A DNA stretch of 64,000 bases from Burkholderia pyrrocinia (GTDB lineage: Bacteria > Pseudomonadota > Gammaproteobacteria > Burkholderiales > Burkholderiaceae): NCBI RefSeq assembly GCF_018417535.1, contig NZ_CP070977.1, positions 868,001-932,000 of the forward strand. The letters are read 5' to 3'. How positions within the stretch are numbered: the stretch's first letter is position 1; each line of letters begins with the position of its first letter. The notes under the pieces are model-generated. The model made no database searches. It had not been told where the DNA came from and saw nothing but the letters and a program-made list of their open reading frames with translations. Shown piece after piece: positions 8,983 through 15,679 of the stretch. A program made the translations under genes and the position numbers.

Positions 8983-9624
8983 ATGGCCGTCCCTTTCAAT
9001 CCAAAGATCTATCACATTGTTCATGTGGACCGACTCGCTTCGATCATCGCGAATGGCGGCCTCTGGTGTGATGCCCGGGTCGTGCGCGATGGTGCGGCGG
9101 GCACAACTATCGGGATGGGTAGTATCAAGACACGGCGTCTCCAGGATCTGACGCTCAATAGCCACCCCGGACTCTACGTGGGGCAGTGCGTCCCTTTTTA
9201 CTTCTGTCCACGCTCGGTGATGCTTTTTCTCATCCATCGAGCGAATCATCCGGAACTCACCTATCGTGGAGGTCAGGGGCCGGTTATTCATCTCGAGGCT
9301 GATTTATATCAGTCGGTAGCGTGGGCCGCTCAAAGCAATCGGCGTTGGGCATTCACCCTTTCGAACGCGGGTTCGAACTACTTCGAAGACAGATCCAATC
9401 TGGCTCAACTTACTGAGGTCAATTGGGAGGCTGTGCAGGCAGTCGACTGGCGCGGAAAGAGTGAAGGCAAGCAGGCAGAATTTTTGATGGAGGATACTTT
9501 TCCATGGAGCTTGGTCGAGCGGATTGGAGTTGCGTCGCCGCAGGTGTACCAACAGGTGGTCAATGCACTGCCGGTCGGTGGACATCGTCCAATTGTCGAG
9601 GTCAAGCGTGACTGGTACTACTGA
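8983..9624 (+). CDS. darT: DarT toxin, DNA ADP-ribosyltransferase (DUF4433)
   Basis: DarT uses NAD+ to ADP-ribosylate thymidine or guanosine bases in single-stranded DNA, blocking replication. The N terminus (IYHIVHVDRLASIIANGGLW), the VPFYFCPRSVML segment and the ARTT-type catalytic Glu in KQAEFLMED (Glu166 from the ATG at 8983) match the family. 213 aa, full length. darG follows 10 bp later, the normal toxin-antitoxin order. GC is visibly lower than in the core genes, which suggests separate acquisition. A TTG at 8974 would add three residues. Confidence 0.9.
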   Translation: MAVPFNPKIYHIVHVDRLASIIANGGLWCDARVVRDGAAGTTIGMGSIKTRRLQDLTLNSHPGLYVGQCVPFYFCPRSVMLFLIHRANHPELTYRGGQGPVIHLEADLYQSVAWAAQSNRRWAFTLSNAGSNYFEDRSNLAQLTEVNWEAVQAVDWRGKSEGKQAEFLMEDTFPWSLVERIGVASPQVYQQVVNALPVGGHRPIVEVKRDWYY

Positions 9625-9634
9625 GGACGTGACC

Positions 9635-10681
9635 ATGATCCAATTCACCAGCGGAAACATACTTCATGCTGACGTTGAGGCGGTGGTCAACACGGTGAAC
9701 TGCGTCGGTATCATGGGGCGTGGGATCGCGCTGCAGTTTAAGAATGCCTATCCGGAAAACTTTGCGGCGTATGCTCGCGCCTGCAAGGCGGAAGAGGTGC
9801 GTCCGGGCCGAATGTTCGTCTACGACATGGGCTCCCTGACAAATCCGCGGTACATCATCAATTTTCCGACCAAGCGGCATTGGAAGGGCAAAAGCCGTAT
9901 TGAAGATATCGAATCGGGCCTAGAGGATCTTGAGCGTGTCATTCGAGCTAAGGGCATCCGATCGATTGCAATTCCTCCGCTCGGTGCCGGGCTAGGCGGC
10001 TTGGAGTGGGACGATGTTAAGCCCCGAATCGAACATGCGATGGCATCGCTTGACGACGTGAACGTACTTGTCTATGAGCCTAATGGTGCGCCTGAGTCAG
10101 ACAAGATGGTCCACAAGCGCGACGTGCCGAAAATGACAGCGGGGCGCGCCGCGCTTGTCGAATTGGTATCGCGATACCTCAAGGGGCTCTTGGATCCGAC
10201 AGTTTCGTTGATCGAAGTTCACAAGCTGATGTACTTCATGCAGGAAGCTGGACAGCCCCTGAAATTGAAGTTCACAAAGGCACACTATGGTCCCTACGCG
10301 GAAAATCTCAGACATGTGATGAAAGAGATCGAGGGGCATTTTCTGGTCGGTTATGCTGACGGTGGAGATGATCCGGAGAAAGTGCTTTCCCTCGTGCCAG
10401 GCGCTGAAGATGAAGCGGCGAAGTTTCTCTCCGAGGAGGCCGATGCCCGTCAAAGATTCGACCGCGTTGTGGAACTGGTTGAAGGCTTCGAGTCGCCGTT
10501 TGGCCTCGAGCTGCTTGCTACCGTCCACTGGCTGGCGAAAGACAAACCCGCGGCGTCCGTGGACGACATCACTCAGCGTGTCTACGAGTGGAATGATCGT
10601 AAGCGTCAGTTCACGCCGCGTCAGATTCGGCTCGCGGCCGAGGTGCTTTCGAAGAAAGGATGGATTGAGCACGCGGTGTGA
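9635..10681 (+). CDS. darG: DarG antitoxin, macrodomain DNA ADP-ribosyl-glycohydrolase
   Basis: Removes ADP-ribose from DNA and binds DarT. The N-terminal macrodomain (residues 1-150) shows GNILHADVEAVVNTVNCVG, GIMGRGIALQFK and PPLGAGLGGLEW, the loops that bind ADP-ribose. The C-terminal 190 residues (YLKGLLDPTVSLIEVHKLMY, KAHYGPYAENLRHVM) match the DarG C-terminal domain that contacts DarT. 348 aa. The ATG at 9635 follows GAGG. A terminator ends the pair at 10705-10731. Confidence 0.92.
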   Translation: MIQFTSGNILHADVEAVVNTVNCVGIMGRGIALQFKNAYPENFAAYARACKAEEVRPGRMFVYDMGSLTNPRYIINFPTKRHWKGKSRIEDIESGLEDLERVIRAKGIRSIAIPPLGAGLGGLEWDDVKPRIEHAMASLDDVNVLVYEPNGAPESDKMVHKRDVPKMTAGRAALVELVSRYLKGLLDPTVSLIEVHKLMYFMQEAGQPLKLKFTKAHYGPYAENLRHVMKEIEGHFLVGYADGGDDPEKVLSLVPGAEDEAAKFLSEEADARQRFDRVVELVEGFESPFGLELLATVHWLAKDKPAASVDDITQRVYEWNDRKRQFTPRQIRLAAEVLSKKGWIEHAV

Positions 10682-10704
10682 TTGCCGAGCGCTAGCCTAA
10701 GAAT

Positions 10705-10731
10705 AAACGGCGCCGTTAGGGCGCCGTTTCT
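10705..10731 (+). terminator. Terminator after darTG
   Basis: Stem AAACGGCGCC (10705-10714) / GGCGCCGTTT (10720-10729), 5-nt loop, followed by CTC. The A-rich left arm also gives a T-run on the minus strand, so it may serve the convergent gene at 10731-11018 as well. Confidence 0.75.
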
Positions 10732-11018
10732 CATTGCTTGATTCGTTCGGGAGGTTTTGCCAAAACTCGTAGGTGCCCGTTTCCGATCAGGAAATTGCGA
10801 TACGATCGAATGGCGACGTCCCACACCGCACGCATTACGCTCGGGCCGGCCTCGATGACCTTGCCGTTTTGATCGACGACAGCGAGCGTCGCAGGGGCAC
10901 CGTCCGGGGTCACTATGGTGAGCCCTTGAAAGCTTACTGCGCTGATCGTGCTCGAAATCTCTGCTTTAATTTGCGTGTCGGCAGTCGAGGTTTCATGTTT
11001 CGATTGTTTCTTCGTCAT
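10731..11018 (-). CDS. Small hypothetical protein, convergent to darTG
   Basis: 95 aa, starting MTKKQSKHETS. A charged N terminus is followed by a compact domain (residues about 25-90: VSFQGLTIVTPDGAPATLAV, then AVWDVAIRSYRNFLI). No family recognised. A strong GGGAGG ribosome binding site lies 9 bp before the ATG. The ATG overlaps the end of a decayed upstream frame (11015-11233, ATGA arrangement), so this was the second gene of a two-gene minus-strand operon. Confidence 0.65.
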   Translation of the reverse strand: MTKKQSKHETSTADTQIKAEISSTISAVSFQGLTIVTPDGAPATLAVVDQNGKVIEAGPSVMRAVWDVAIRSYRNFLIGNGHLRVLAKPPERIKQ

Positions 11019-11233
11019 TCCGACGTACCTCCCACTCGTTTAAATTCGATGACCCATACTCATGGGTTCGCATCCCAGCCGTGGCCGCGCGGGGCGTTGA
11101 GGCCGTCCCACAGCGTCTGAAATGAGTGAACTGATGCAATGTCACGGCCTTCCGGAAACCAGTCGATCATAGAACTATCGGTTACCTGTGTAAAGTACCC
11201 AAAGTGACTTTGGCGTGGAATTTTGTAACAGCC
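11015..11233 (-). pseudogene. Decayed gene with in-frame TGA, partner of the 10731-11018 gene
   Basis: One minus-strand frame runs from 11233 to 11015 and is interrupted only by TGA at 11060-11062. It reads like real protein: SHFGYFTQVTDSSMIDWFPE, later GHGWDANP, stop, VWVIEFKR. A single TGG-to-TGA change (Trp to stop) would explain the break. It ends in an ATGA overlap with the next gene. The 5' end also looks lost, since the frame opens without a start after a TGA. Alternatively only the 36-aa part (start at 11170) is made. Confidence 0.5.
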
Positions 11234-11270
11234 TCACGATCTCCTATGCTGGAACCTCTGGGAACGAGCT

Positions 11271-11492
11271 ATGACGGCAGGCGGCGTTCGAGAGACTGAA
11301 GTCGTTGGGGGAAGGGCGGACGTGCCGGTGGACGAGGTTTGCGCCGGGTTTGCCGGCTGGCCGGCCGAGGCGTGGGAACGCCTGGATGATGAGATTGCGC
11401 TGCTGACGTCGGTCGGTGCGACTCTATGGCGGGGGATTCGAGCGGCTGGTGAAATTAAAAGCCCCGCGCGTGCGGGGCATATGGATACTTGA
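11271..11492 (+). CDS. Doubtful 73-aa hypothetical protein
   Basis: Starts ATG at 11271 after GGGAACGAGCT. A Trp-rich acidic centre (FAGWPAEAWERLDDEIALL) could be a short helix pair. The last 15 residues run through a hairpin, so either the gene is spurious or it has been extended into a terminator. No family recognised. Confidence 0.3.
   Translation: MTAGGVRETEVVGGRADVPVDEVCAGFAGWPAEAWERLDDEIALLTSVGATLWRGIRAAGEIKSPARAGHMDT
11451..11478 (-). terminator. Minus-strand terminator hairpin
   Basis: Stem GCCCCGC (11461-11467) / GCGGGGC (11472-11478). Read on the minus strand it is followed by TTTTAATTT (complement of 11452-11460), a good terminator. No confident minus-strand gene lies immediately upstream. 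Confidence 0.55.
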
Positions 11493-11994
11493 AAATCTCA
11501 ACCTGAATATCGATAGAACGATAATATTTAATACCTGTCATTTATGACAGTAGGTTAATTCTTAAAATAGTAGGGAAAACCTCAAAATAATTTGGTCGAC
11601 TTTTTTGTTGTGATGTTGCAACGAAAACGCCCCAATTGTGAAAATTGGGTGTCAATCGTGAAAATCCCCGTCGGGCGGGGCTTGGGCGATATTCGTTACG
11701 ACACAATGACTTGCGCGCAAACGTTTCATTTCTCAATGTACCATTTTGCACACATATTAATCTGACGAAAGCGTGAATTTAAGAAAAGGCATCCGAATTG
11801 TTTCGCCGGTCGATATGATTAGTCGTGGCTGACAGTTGAATTTCCAGCCGCAGGCTTCTTTCGGGCCGTCTACCTCGGTGTTCTATCGGATGTACATGCA
11901 CTGCCCGACGAATCCGGTTGTAGGCTTCCCATTTATGAGGCTAAGCTACTGTACATGCATACAGTTGTATGGGGCGACGAAAGACAGGTGATGA
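11493..11994. other. AT-rich non-coding stretch
   Basis: A 500-bp AT-rich region without a credible gene. It holds a 16-bp palindrome CTGTCATTTATGACAG (11535-11550) that looks like an operator, a hairpin CCCAATT/AATTGGG (11631-11637/11643-11649), and a second minus-strand terminator-like hairpin CCCCG/CGGGG near 11666-11680 followed on that strand by ATTTT. A 69-aa minus-strand frame here runs through these hairpins and is rejected as a gene. Confidence 0.45.
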
Positions 11995-12306
11995 ATGAAG
12001 GATGCAGGGAAGGCAAGGAAGTGGCGGTTCGAGCCCGGGGATAAGGCGATTGTCAGCCGGTGTAAGAACCGGTCGCGGGTGGGGCTAGTCGTGGCCGTCA
12101 TTGGCCCGCACGAGGGTGGTGATTTCGATTGGGACGTCGAGATTTTGGGCATGCCCGTGAAGGGGCGCGCCATTCACTCTGGGCGAGTGGGGAAGTATCG
12201 GCGCGCAGCTGTCTTCGACTGGAACCTCACTCCTCTGCGGGGTCTGGGGCATTCAAGTCAAGAAGCTCATCGGGCGGCTGATCGAGAAAAGCTTCAAACG
12301 TCCTGA
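11995..12306 (+). CDS. Hypothetical protein with SH3-like composition
   Basis: 103 aa, start ATG at 11995. The basic N terminus is followed by a beta-rich segment (FEPGDKAIVSRCKNRSRVGL, GDFDWDVEILGMPVKG), suggestive of a small barrel fold, but no family is recognised. Its last 27 codons overlap the 3' end of the convergent repressor gene. GC and codon use fit the element. Confidence 0.55.
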   Translation: MKDAGKARKWRFEPGDKAIVSRCKNRSRVGLVVAVIGPHEGGDFDWDVEILGMPVKGRAIHSGRVGKYRRAAVFDWNLTPLRGLGHSSQEAHRAADREKLQTS

Positions 12307-12718
12307 GCGTTTCGTGTAACACCTGAAAAGCCCGGGGTGGCATGTCCGCCCTGTCGGCCACAGCCAGCGCGTCGACAAGGACTTTCGCGGCTGGTCGCAA
12401 CTCAATCGCCGTGGAGGGAGCGACAAGCGACGCCCCTTGTGCTTCGCGCACAATTGACGCGCTCGGGCGCAGCGTTAGCGGATCGCGGCCAGTCGCCAAC
12501 CATTCGAAACTGACGTTATAACGCTTCGCCATTTCGATTAGGCGGGTAGTTTCGGGGACGCCTTCCCCCTCAAGCCATTTCCGTACCCCTTTCTGGCTTA
12601 AGCCCCAGTCTCTTGCTAGTTGGTTCTGGCGACCGCTGCCCTTCGGCGGCAAACCTTCCTCGTCCAACACCAGATTCAGTCGATCCGAAAACGCCTGTCT
12701 TTCATCGATGGTAACCAT
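12227..12718 (-). CDS. CI-like XRE-family repressor
   Basis: About 163 aa from the ATG at 12718 (an ATG at 12739 is in frame and adds seven residues). The N-terminal helix-turn-helix (NQLARDWGLSQKGVRKWLEG, then PETTRLIEMAKRYNVSFEWL) is typical of phage CI/C2-type repressors. The C-terminal part (about 75 residues) is helical and lacks an S24 peptidase motif, so it is not a LexA-type self-cleaving repressor. It is divergent from the Cro-like gene with paired operators between them, so it very likely represses that promoter and its own. Confidence 0.85.
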   Translation of the reverse strand: MVTIDERQAFSDRLNLVLDEEGLPPKGSGRQNQLARDWGLSQKGVRKWLEGEGVPETTRLIEMAKRYNVSFEWLATGRDPLTLRPSASIVREAQGASLVAPSTAIELRPAAKVLVDALAVADRADMPPRAFQVLHETLRTFEAFLDQPPDELLDLNAPDPAEE

Positions 12719-12786
12719 AAGTTCTATTTTGACTGGCATCGCGGGAACAATCAGTTCTTGCGAATGGTAACTATTAGTTCTAGAAT
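12708..12786. promoter_or_regulatory. Divergent operator/promoter region (repressor-Cro switch)
   Basis: Two 19-bp direct repeats, ATGGTAACCATAAGTTCTA (12708-12726) and ATGGTAACTATTAGTTCTA (12764-12782), 17 of 19 identical. The right copy lies in the spacer of a promoter reading toward the Cro-like gene: TTGCGA (12758-12763), 17 bp, TAGAAT (12781-12786). The left copy overlaps the repressor start codon region, fitting autoregulation. A partial third CAGTTCT occurs at 12752-12758. Confidence 0.75.
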
Positions 12787-12792
12787 GGCGCC

Positions 12793-13050
12793 ATGAACCC
12801 TATCGAATCGGCGGTAGCCCATGTCGGCAGCATCACGGCTTTCACGAAGGCGCTCAACGAACGTATCGAGCGCCCAGTGACCTATCAAGCGGTTCGAAAG
12901 TGGATCGCCAAGGGGAGATTGCCGCGTACTGAATGGACGGGCGAGACCGAGTACTCGCAAGCCATTGAGGCCATCACCGGCGGGGCGGTGTCGCGTTCGA
13001 TCTTGCTTCGTCTCGATGGCAGGGACGCACAAGAGAGGGAGGGCGCGTGA
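12793..13050 (+). CDS. Cro/YdaS-like DNA-binding protein
   Basis: 85 aa. The segment SITAFTKALNERIERPVTYQ followed by AVRKWIAKGRLPRTEWTG is the YdaS/Cro-type helix-turn-helix with the characteristic VxxWxxxGxxP element. It is the first gene rightward of the operators and divergent from the CI-like repressor. It is followed by a GTGA-overlapping gene, so the early rightward transcript is polycistronic. Confidence 0.8.
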   Translation: MNPIESAVAHVGSITAFTKALNERIERPVTYQAVRKWIAKGRLPRTEWTGETEYSQAIEAITGGAVSRSILLRLDGRDAQEREGA

Positions 13051-13331
13051 AGCGGATGGTGATCAATGCAATGCGGATGCGAGTGGGTGCTGAAATGAAG
13101 CAACTGTATTCGCGTTTGGTGCTGTGGCTGATCCAGCCAGTGCTTCGCCTCGATAGGGAGCCGGGGCGCGGCCGGATCAATATTGCTGTCGACCTCGATG
13201 CCTCAAGTATCGGCACGGCGGTCAGCAAGGCAACGGTGGGTGACGTTATTGGCCAAGCTTCGACCACACCTGAAGGCCGCTCTCCTGCGGTTCCGATTTC
13301 GGAACAAGGTCGAGCAGCACGCGCACGGTAA
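13047..13331 (+). CDS. Hypothetical protein coupled to the Cro-like gene
   Basis: 94 aa, starting GTG at 13047, overlapping the preceding stop (GTGA), with GAGAGGGAGG just upstream. The first half (MRMRVGAEMKQLYSRLVLWL) is helical; no family recognised. The 3' third overlaps the antisense gene at 13246-13524, and its last residues may not be conserved. Confidence 0.5.
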   Translation: MKRMVINAMRMRVGAEMKQLYSRLVLWLIQPVLRLDREPGRGRINIAVDLDASSIGTAVSKATVGDVIGQASTTPEGRSPAVPISEQGRAARAR

Positions 13332-13524
13332 GTGAATCCTCGTCGTATGCGAATACACGTTCGACAACCTGGAATGTGCGCGGAGCATCCTCGATTCGCA
13401 ATTCGACGAACTCCCCCGTTTGTGGAAAGGGCAGGCCGATATCGTAGGAGAAGTGCATGTTCACTGCCGGCGGAAGCGTCGCAACCGCCTGCTCGGTGAA
13501 CTGAATATTGACGTTTACGTTCAT
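13246..13524 (-). CDS. Small conserved protein, paralogue of the gene at 8280-8534
   Basis: 92 aa beginning MNVNVNIQFTEQAVATL. It shares FSYD, P-Q-x-G-EFVEL and a LLDL ending with the 84-aa protein just outside the element. The leaders also match: CCCCGTTGTG...GTG and TCTCGCATAGCG (13525-13578 here) correspond to bases 8535-8600 of the other copy, so gene and 5' region were duplicated together. It runs antisense to the end of the upstream gene. Function unknown. Confidence 0.75.
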   Translation of the reverse strand: MNVNVNIQFTEQAVATLPPAVNMHFSYDIGLPFPQTGEFVELRIEDAPRTFQVVERVFAYDEDSLTVRVLLDLVPKSEPQESGLQVWSKLGQ

Positions 13525-13667
13525 GTGAACCCCGTTGTGTGTGGGTTGAGGAAGTAAGGCGCTTCAATTCTCGCATAGCGGTGGTTCGCATCTAGTTGTG
13601 TCAGTTGCAGGTTACGCAGGTCGACATGCAATCGCATTCAGAAAGTTTTGAACGGAGTTGCATCGCA

Positions 13668-13967
13668 ATGAACACGATTGAAGTTGTCCGAAAGCCGAGC
13701 ATCGAGCGGGCATTTCGCGATGCCTTGACTGACCCGCGCCGACGCGGGCCCGTAGCCAAGGCACTCGGCTGGGACGACACGCAGGTCAGCAAGTTTCTCG
13801 CCGGCAACATGGGTATCACGATCGACAAGATCGATGCGGGGATCATGGCGCTCGAACTGCGATGCGTCTCGCGCGAATACCTCGACGGCCTGTCGACGAT
13901 GAGCAAGGTCGGCGTCAATTGCCACTGCGCGCGAGAAGGGTTTGGCGAATGCGGCGGTCGTTGGTGA
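13668..13967 (+). CDS. CII-like phage regulatory protein
   Basis: 99 aa from the ATG at 13668 (GGAG at 13653). The helix-turn-helix is GPVAKALGWDDTQVSKFLAG followed by GITIDKIDAGIMALEL, the pattern of lambdoid CII and related activators. Third member of a CI/Cro/CII-type set. Longer in-frame starts at 13596 or 13626 exist but lack good ribosome binding sites. It probably activates promoters of this element. Confidence 0.7.
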   Translation: MNTIEVVRKPSIERAFRDALTDPRRRGPVAKALGWDDTQVSKFLAGNMGITIDKIDAGIMALELRCVSREYLDGLSTMSKVGVNCHCAREGFGECGGRW

Positions 13968-14109
13968 AGTAAAAGCGGGATCCCGTCAAAAGCGCTTTCA
14001 GCGGAGAGTGCTTCTGTCTGGAACATGGACTACCTGGCGAAGGGCGACGTCATCGGATCGAACTGCGAATGTGCCCGCGCGAACATGGGTGCGTGTGGAG
14101 GGAAATGAG

Positions 14110-14730
14110 ATGGAAAATTGTTCCAATACGCTCGTTGATGTACCGGTGGCGAGTTGCACCAACTTTGACGAAATTGCTCGATCTGTTGCCGGCACGCACA
14201 ACGCGCCAGTCGAACTCGCCGGTGCAACGTGGAACGCATGGTTCTTCGATACCCCCTCACTGCGCCGCCTCACGCGTGATGTAACAGCCGGCAAGGCTGA
14301 TATTCGCGAATGGTCGCGCCCAGTCGGAAACGGCGGCTTCCACCTCACAGTCACTCATCCACGGTGCTCACACGTCAAGCGCAGCAGCCGTCACGAGAGC
14401 CTGGCCGACGCCGCAGTTGCCGCAGAGGCTTTTCGCTGGGAAATTCGGGAGCATGCCGACCTGACCTGGTACGTCGAGCATCTGAGTGTGTCGTCGACCT
14501 GGACCGCGATCCTGGCCGATGACGAGCAGTCAGTGCGTGATGTCGTCGTCGTGAGCAAAACCTTTGATGGTATCTACAACGTGAGCCGTAAAGTGTCGCC
14601 GCGGTCCGGCGCCAGCTACGAGGTGTCCTTCAGCCACTACGGCGATCAAGCGGTGCGGAGCTTCGAAGAAGCCGTGGCGATCGTGCTGACGCTGCCGACC
14701 TTCGTCGCAACCCTTGCAACGAAGCTCTGA
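14110..14730 (+). CDS. Hypothetical protein, no recognised family
   Basis: 206 aa. The ATG at 14110 follows GGAGGGA at 14096-14102; longer in-frame starts lack such a site. The sequence contains no motif I know. There is an acidic Trp-containing centre (LTWYVEHLSVSSTWTAILAD) and a repeated beta-like pattern near the end. First of a long row of same-strand genes (14110-25108) with short gaps or overlaps. Confidence 0.6.
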   Translation: MENCSNTLVDVPVASCTNFDEIARSVAGTHNAPVELAGATWNAWFFDTPSLRRLTRDVTAGKADIREWSRPVGNGGFHLTVTHPRCSHVKRSSRHESLADAAVAAEAFRWEIREHADLTWYVEHLSVSSTWTAILADDEQSVRDVVVVSKTFDGIYNVSRKVSPRSGASYEVSFSHYGDQAVRSFEEAVAIVLTLPTFVATLATKL

Positions 14731-14752
14731 CGGACGGGATCGGGAACACCTC

Positions 14753-15025
14753 ATGAACACTTCGACCTTCTCCAGCGTGCCTCCGTCCGCAGTCGACGGG
14801 CAGATCCTCGCCTACGTCGACCGCGTCGGTCGCAACGAATTGTCGTGGCACGACAAACCGCTGATCGCGATCAAGAACGAGGCCGACCAGATCTATCGCG
14901 TCGTCGTGACGAAGGACGAGTCAGAAGCTGACGCTGCAGCAGAATTCCTCGCCGTACTGGGATGCCGTCGTCTGCCGACCAACGCGCATTGCCACAGCAT
15001 CTTCAGGGTACCGAGGGAGGCGTGA
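14753..15025 (+). CDS. Small hypothetical protein
   Basis: 90 aa from the ATG at 14753, 22 bp after the previous stop. Alternating hydrophobic pattern (AIKNEADQIYRVVVTKDESE) and a single Cys-His stretch near the C terminus. No family recognised. Confidence 0.5.
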   Translation: MNTSTFSSVPPSAVDGQILAYVDRVGRNELSWHDKPLIAIKNEADQIYRVVVTKDESEADAAAEFLAVLGCRRLPTNAHCHSIFRVPREA

Positions 15026-15105
15026 CGTTCTGAGTATTGGTTCTTCTGGCATGAGGATAACAAGCCACGCATGTAGTAGTCCTAACGTAATTTAAAGGTG
15101 TTGTC

Positions 15106-15375
15106 ATGGCTGACGACGAAATGGCATGGACCGATTTGAAGCGGGCACTCCGGCCGCCGCCGGGGCGCAGTCCTGCATGTGCTGGCAAGCGCCTGGGCGA
15201 TCTGGTGCGCGCCGAGGCGATGCGGCGCGGCGGTGCGTTTGCGCGTCGCGCAAATGAGTATGCCCGCCAGGCGGAACAAGCCTATGGCACGCGTCCGGTA
15301 TCGGGCGACGACCTGCGCATCGTGTTCGGTCAAGTGTTCGGAACCGAGTTGAATGCGGGGTCGACGCGGCGATGA
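15106..15375 (+). CDS. Small basic hypothetical protein
   Basis: 89 aa, Arg-rich and helical (LGDLVRAEAMRRGGAFARRA). The start has only a weak upstream site (AAAGGTG). Its TGA overlaps the ATG of the next micro-gene (ATGA), so the two are translationally coupled. No family recognised. Confidence 0.5.
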   Translation: MADDEMAWTDLKRALRPPPGRSPACAGKRLGDLVRAEAMRRGGAFARRANEYARQAEQAYGTRPVSGDDLRIVFGQVFGTELNAGSTRR

Positions 15376-15470
15376 AAACACGCCTGATCCAGTGCTGTCA
15401 CTGTGGGTTTACGTGGCGCGGCGGACGCGGATGTCCGCAGTGCTTGCGACGCTTTGTGTGGGGTGCGTGA
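15372..15470 (+). CDS. 32-aa zinc-ribbon micro-protein
   Basis: Short frame with overlaps on both sides: ATGA at its start and TGATG at its end, the pattern of a coupled operon gene. It has two Cys pairs, CCHCGFTW and GCPQC, spaced like a minimal zinc ribbon or rubredoxin knuckle. Probably a Zn-binding nucleic-acid or protein adaptor; function unknown. Confidence 0.55.
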   Translation: MKTRLIQCCHCGFTWRGGRGCPQCLRRFVWGA

Positions 15471-15679
15471 TGACTGAGCTGCGTCGTTACCGCGTCCGCT
15501 ATACCCATCACCCGCTCGTCGACAACGGGCCGCTCGAACACGTCGAGGAAGTGAAAGCGGAGACTCCCGAGCAAGCTGCCGTGATCGTCAAAACCGCGAT
15601 GAAGTGCGAATGCGTGCTGGACGTCGAGCGGATCGACGTCGACCACACGCGCAAGGAGAAACGGAATGCCCGAACGTAG
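15470..15679 (+). CDS. Small hypothetical protein
   Basis: 69 aa, start ATG 15470 overlapping the zinc-ribbon stop, end overlapping the next gene by 14 bp. The pattern (ELRRYRVRYTHHPL, ETPEQAAVIVKTAM) suggests a small beta-alpha domain. No family recognised. Confidence 0.5.
   Translation: MTELRRYRVRYTHHPLVDNGPLEHVEEVKAETPEQAAVIVKTAMKCECVLDVERIDVDHTRKEKRNART

Noticed and set aside
8769..8999. 76-aa minus-strand and 87-aa plus-strand frames over the rimO junction
   Set aside because: They overlap the rimO start and its promoter in other frames and have no support.
11542..11751. 69-aa minus-strand ORF
   Set aside because: Runs through two hairpins, has no start signal and unlikely composition.
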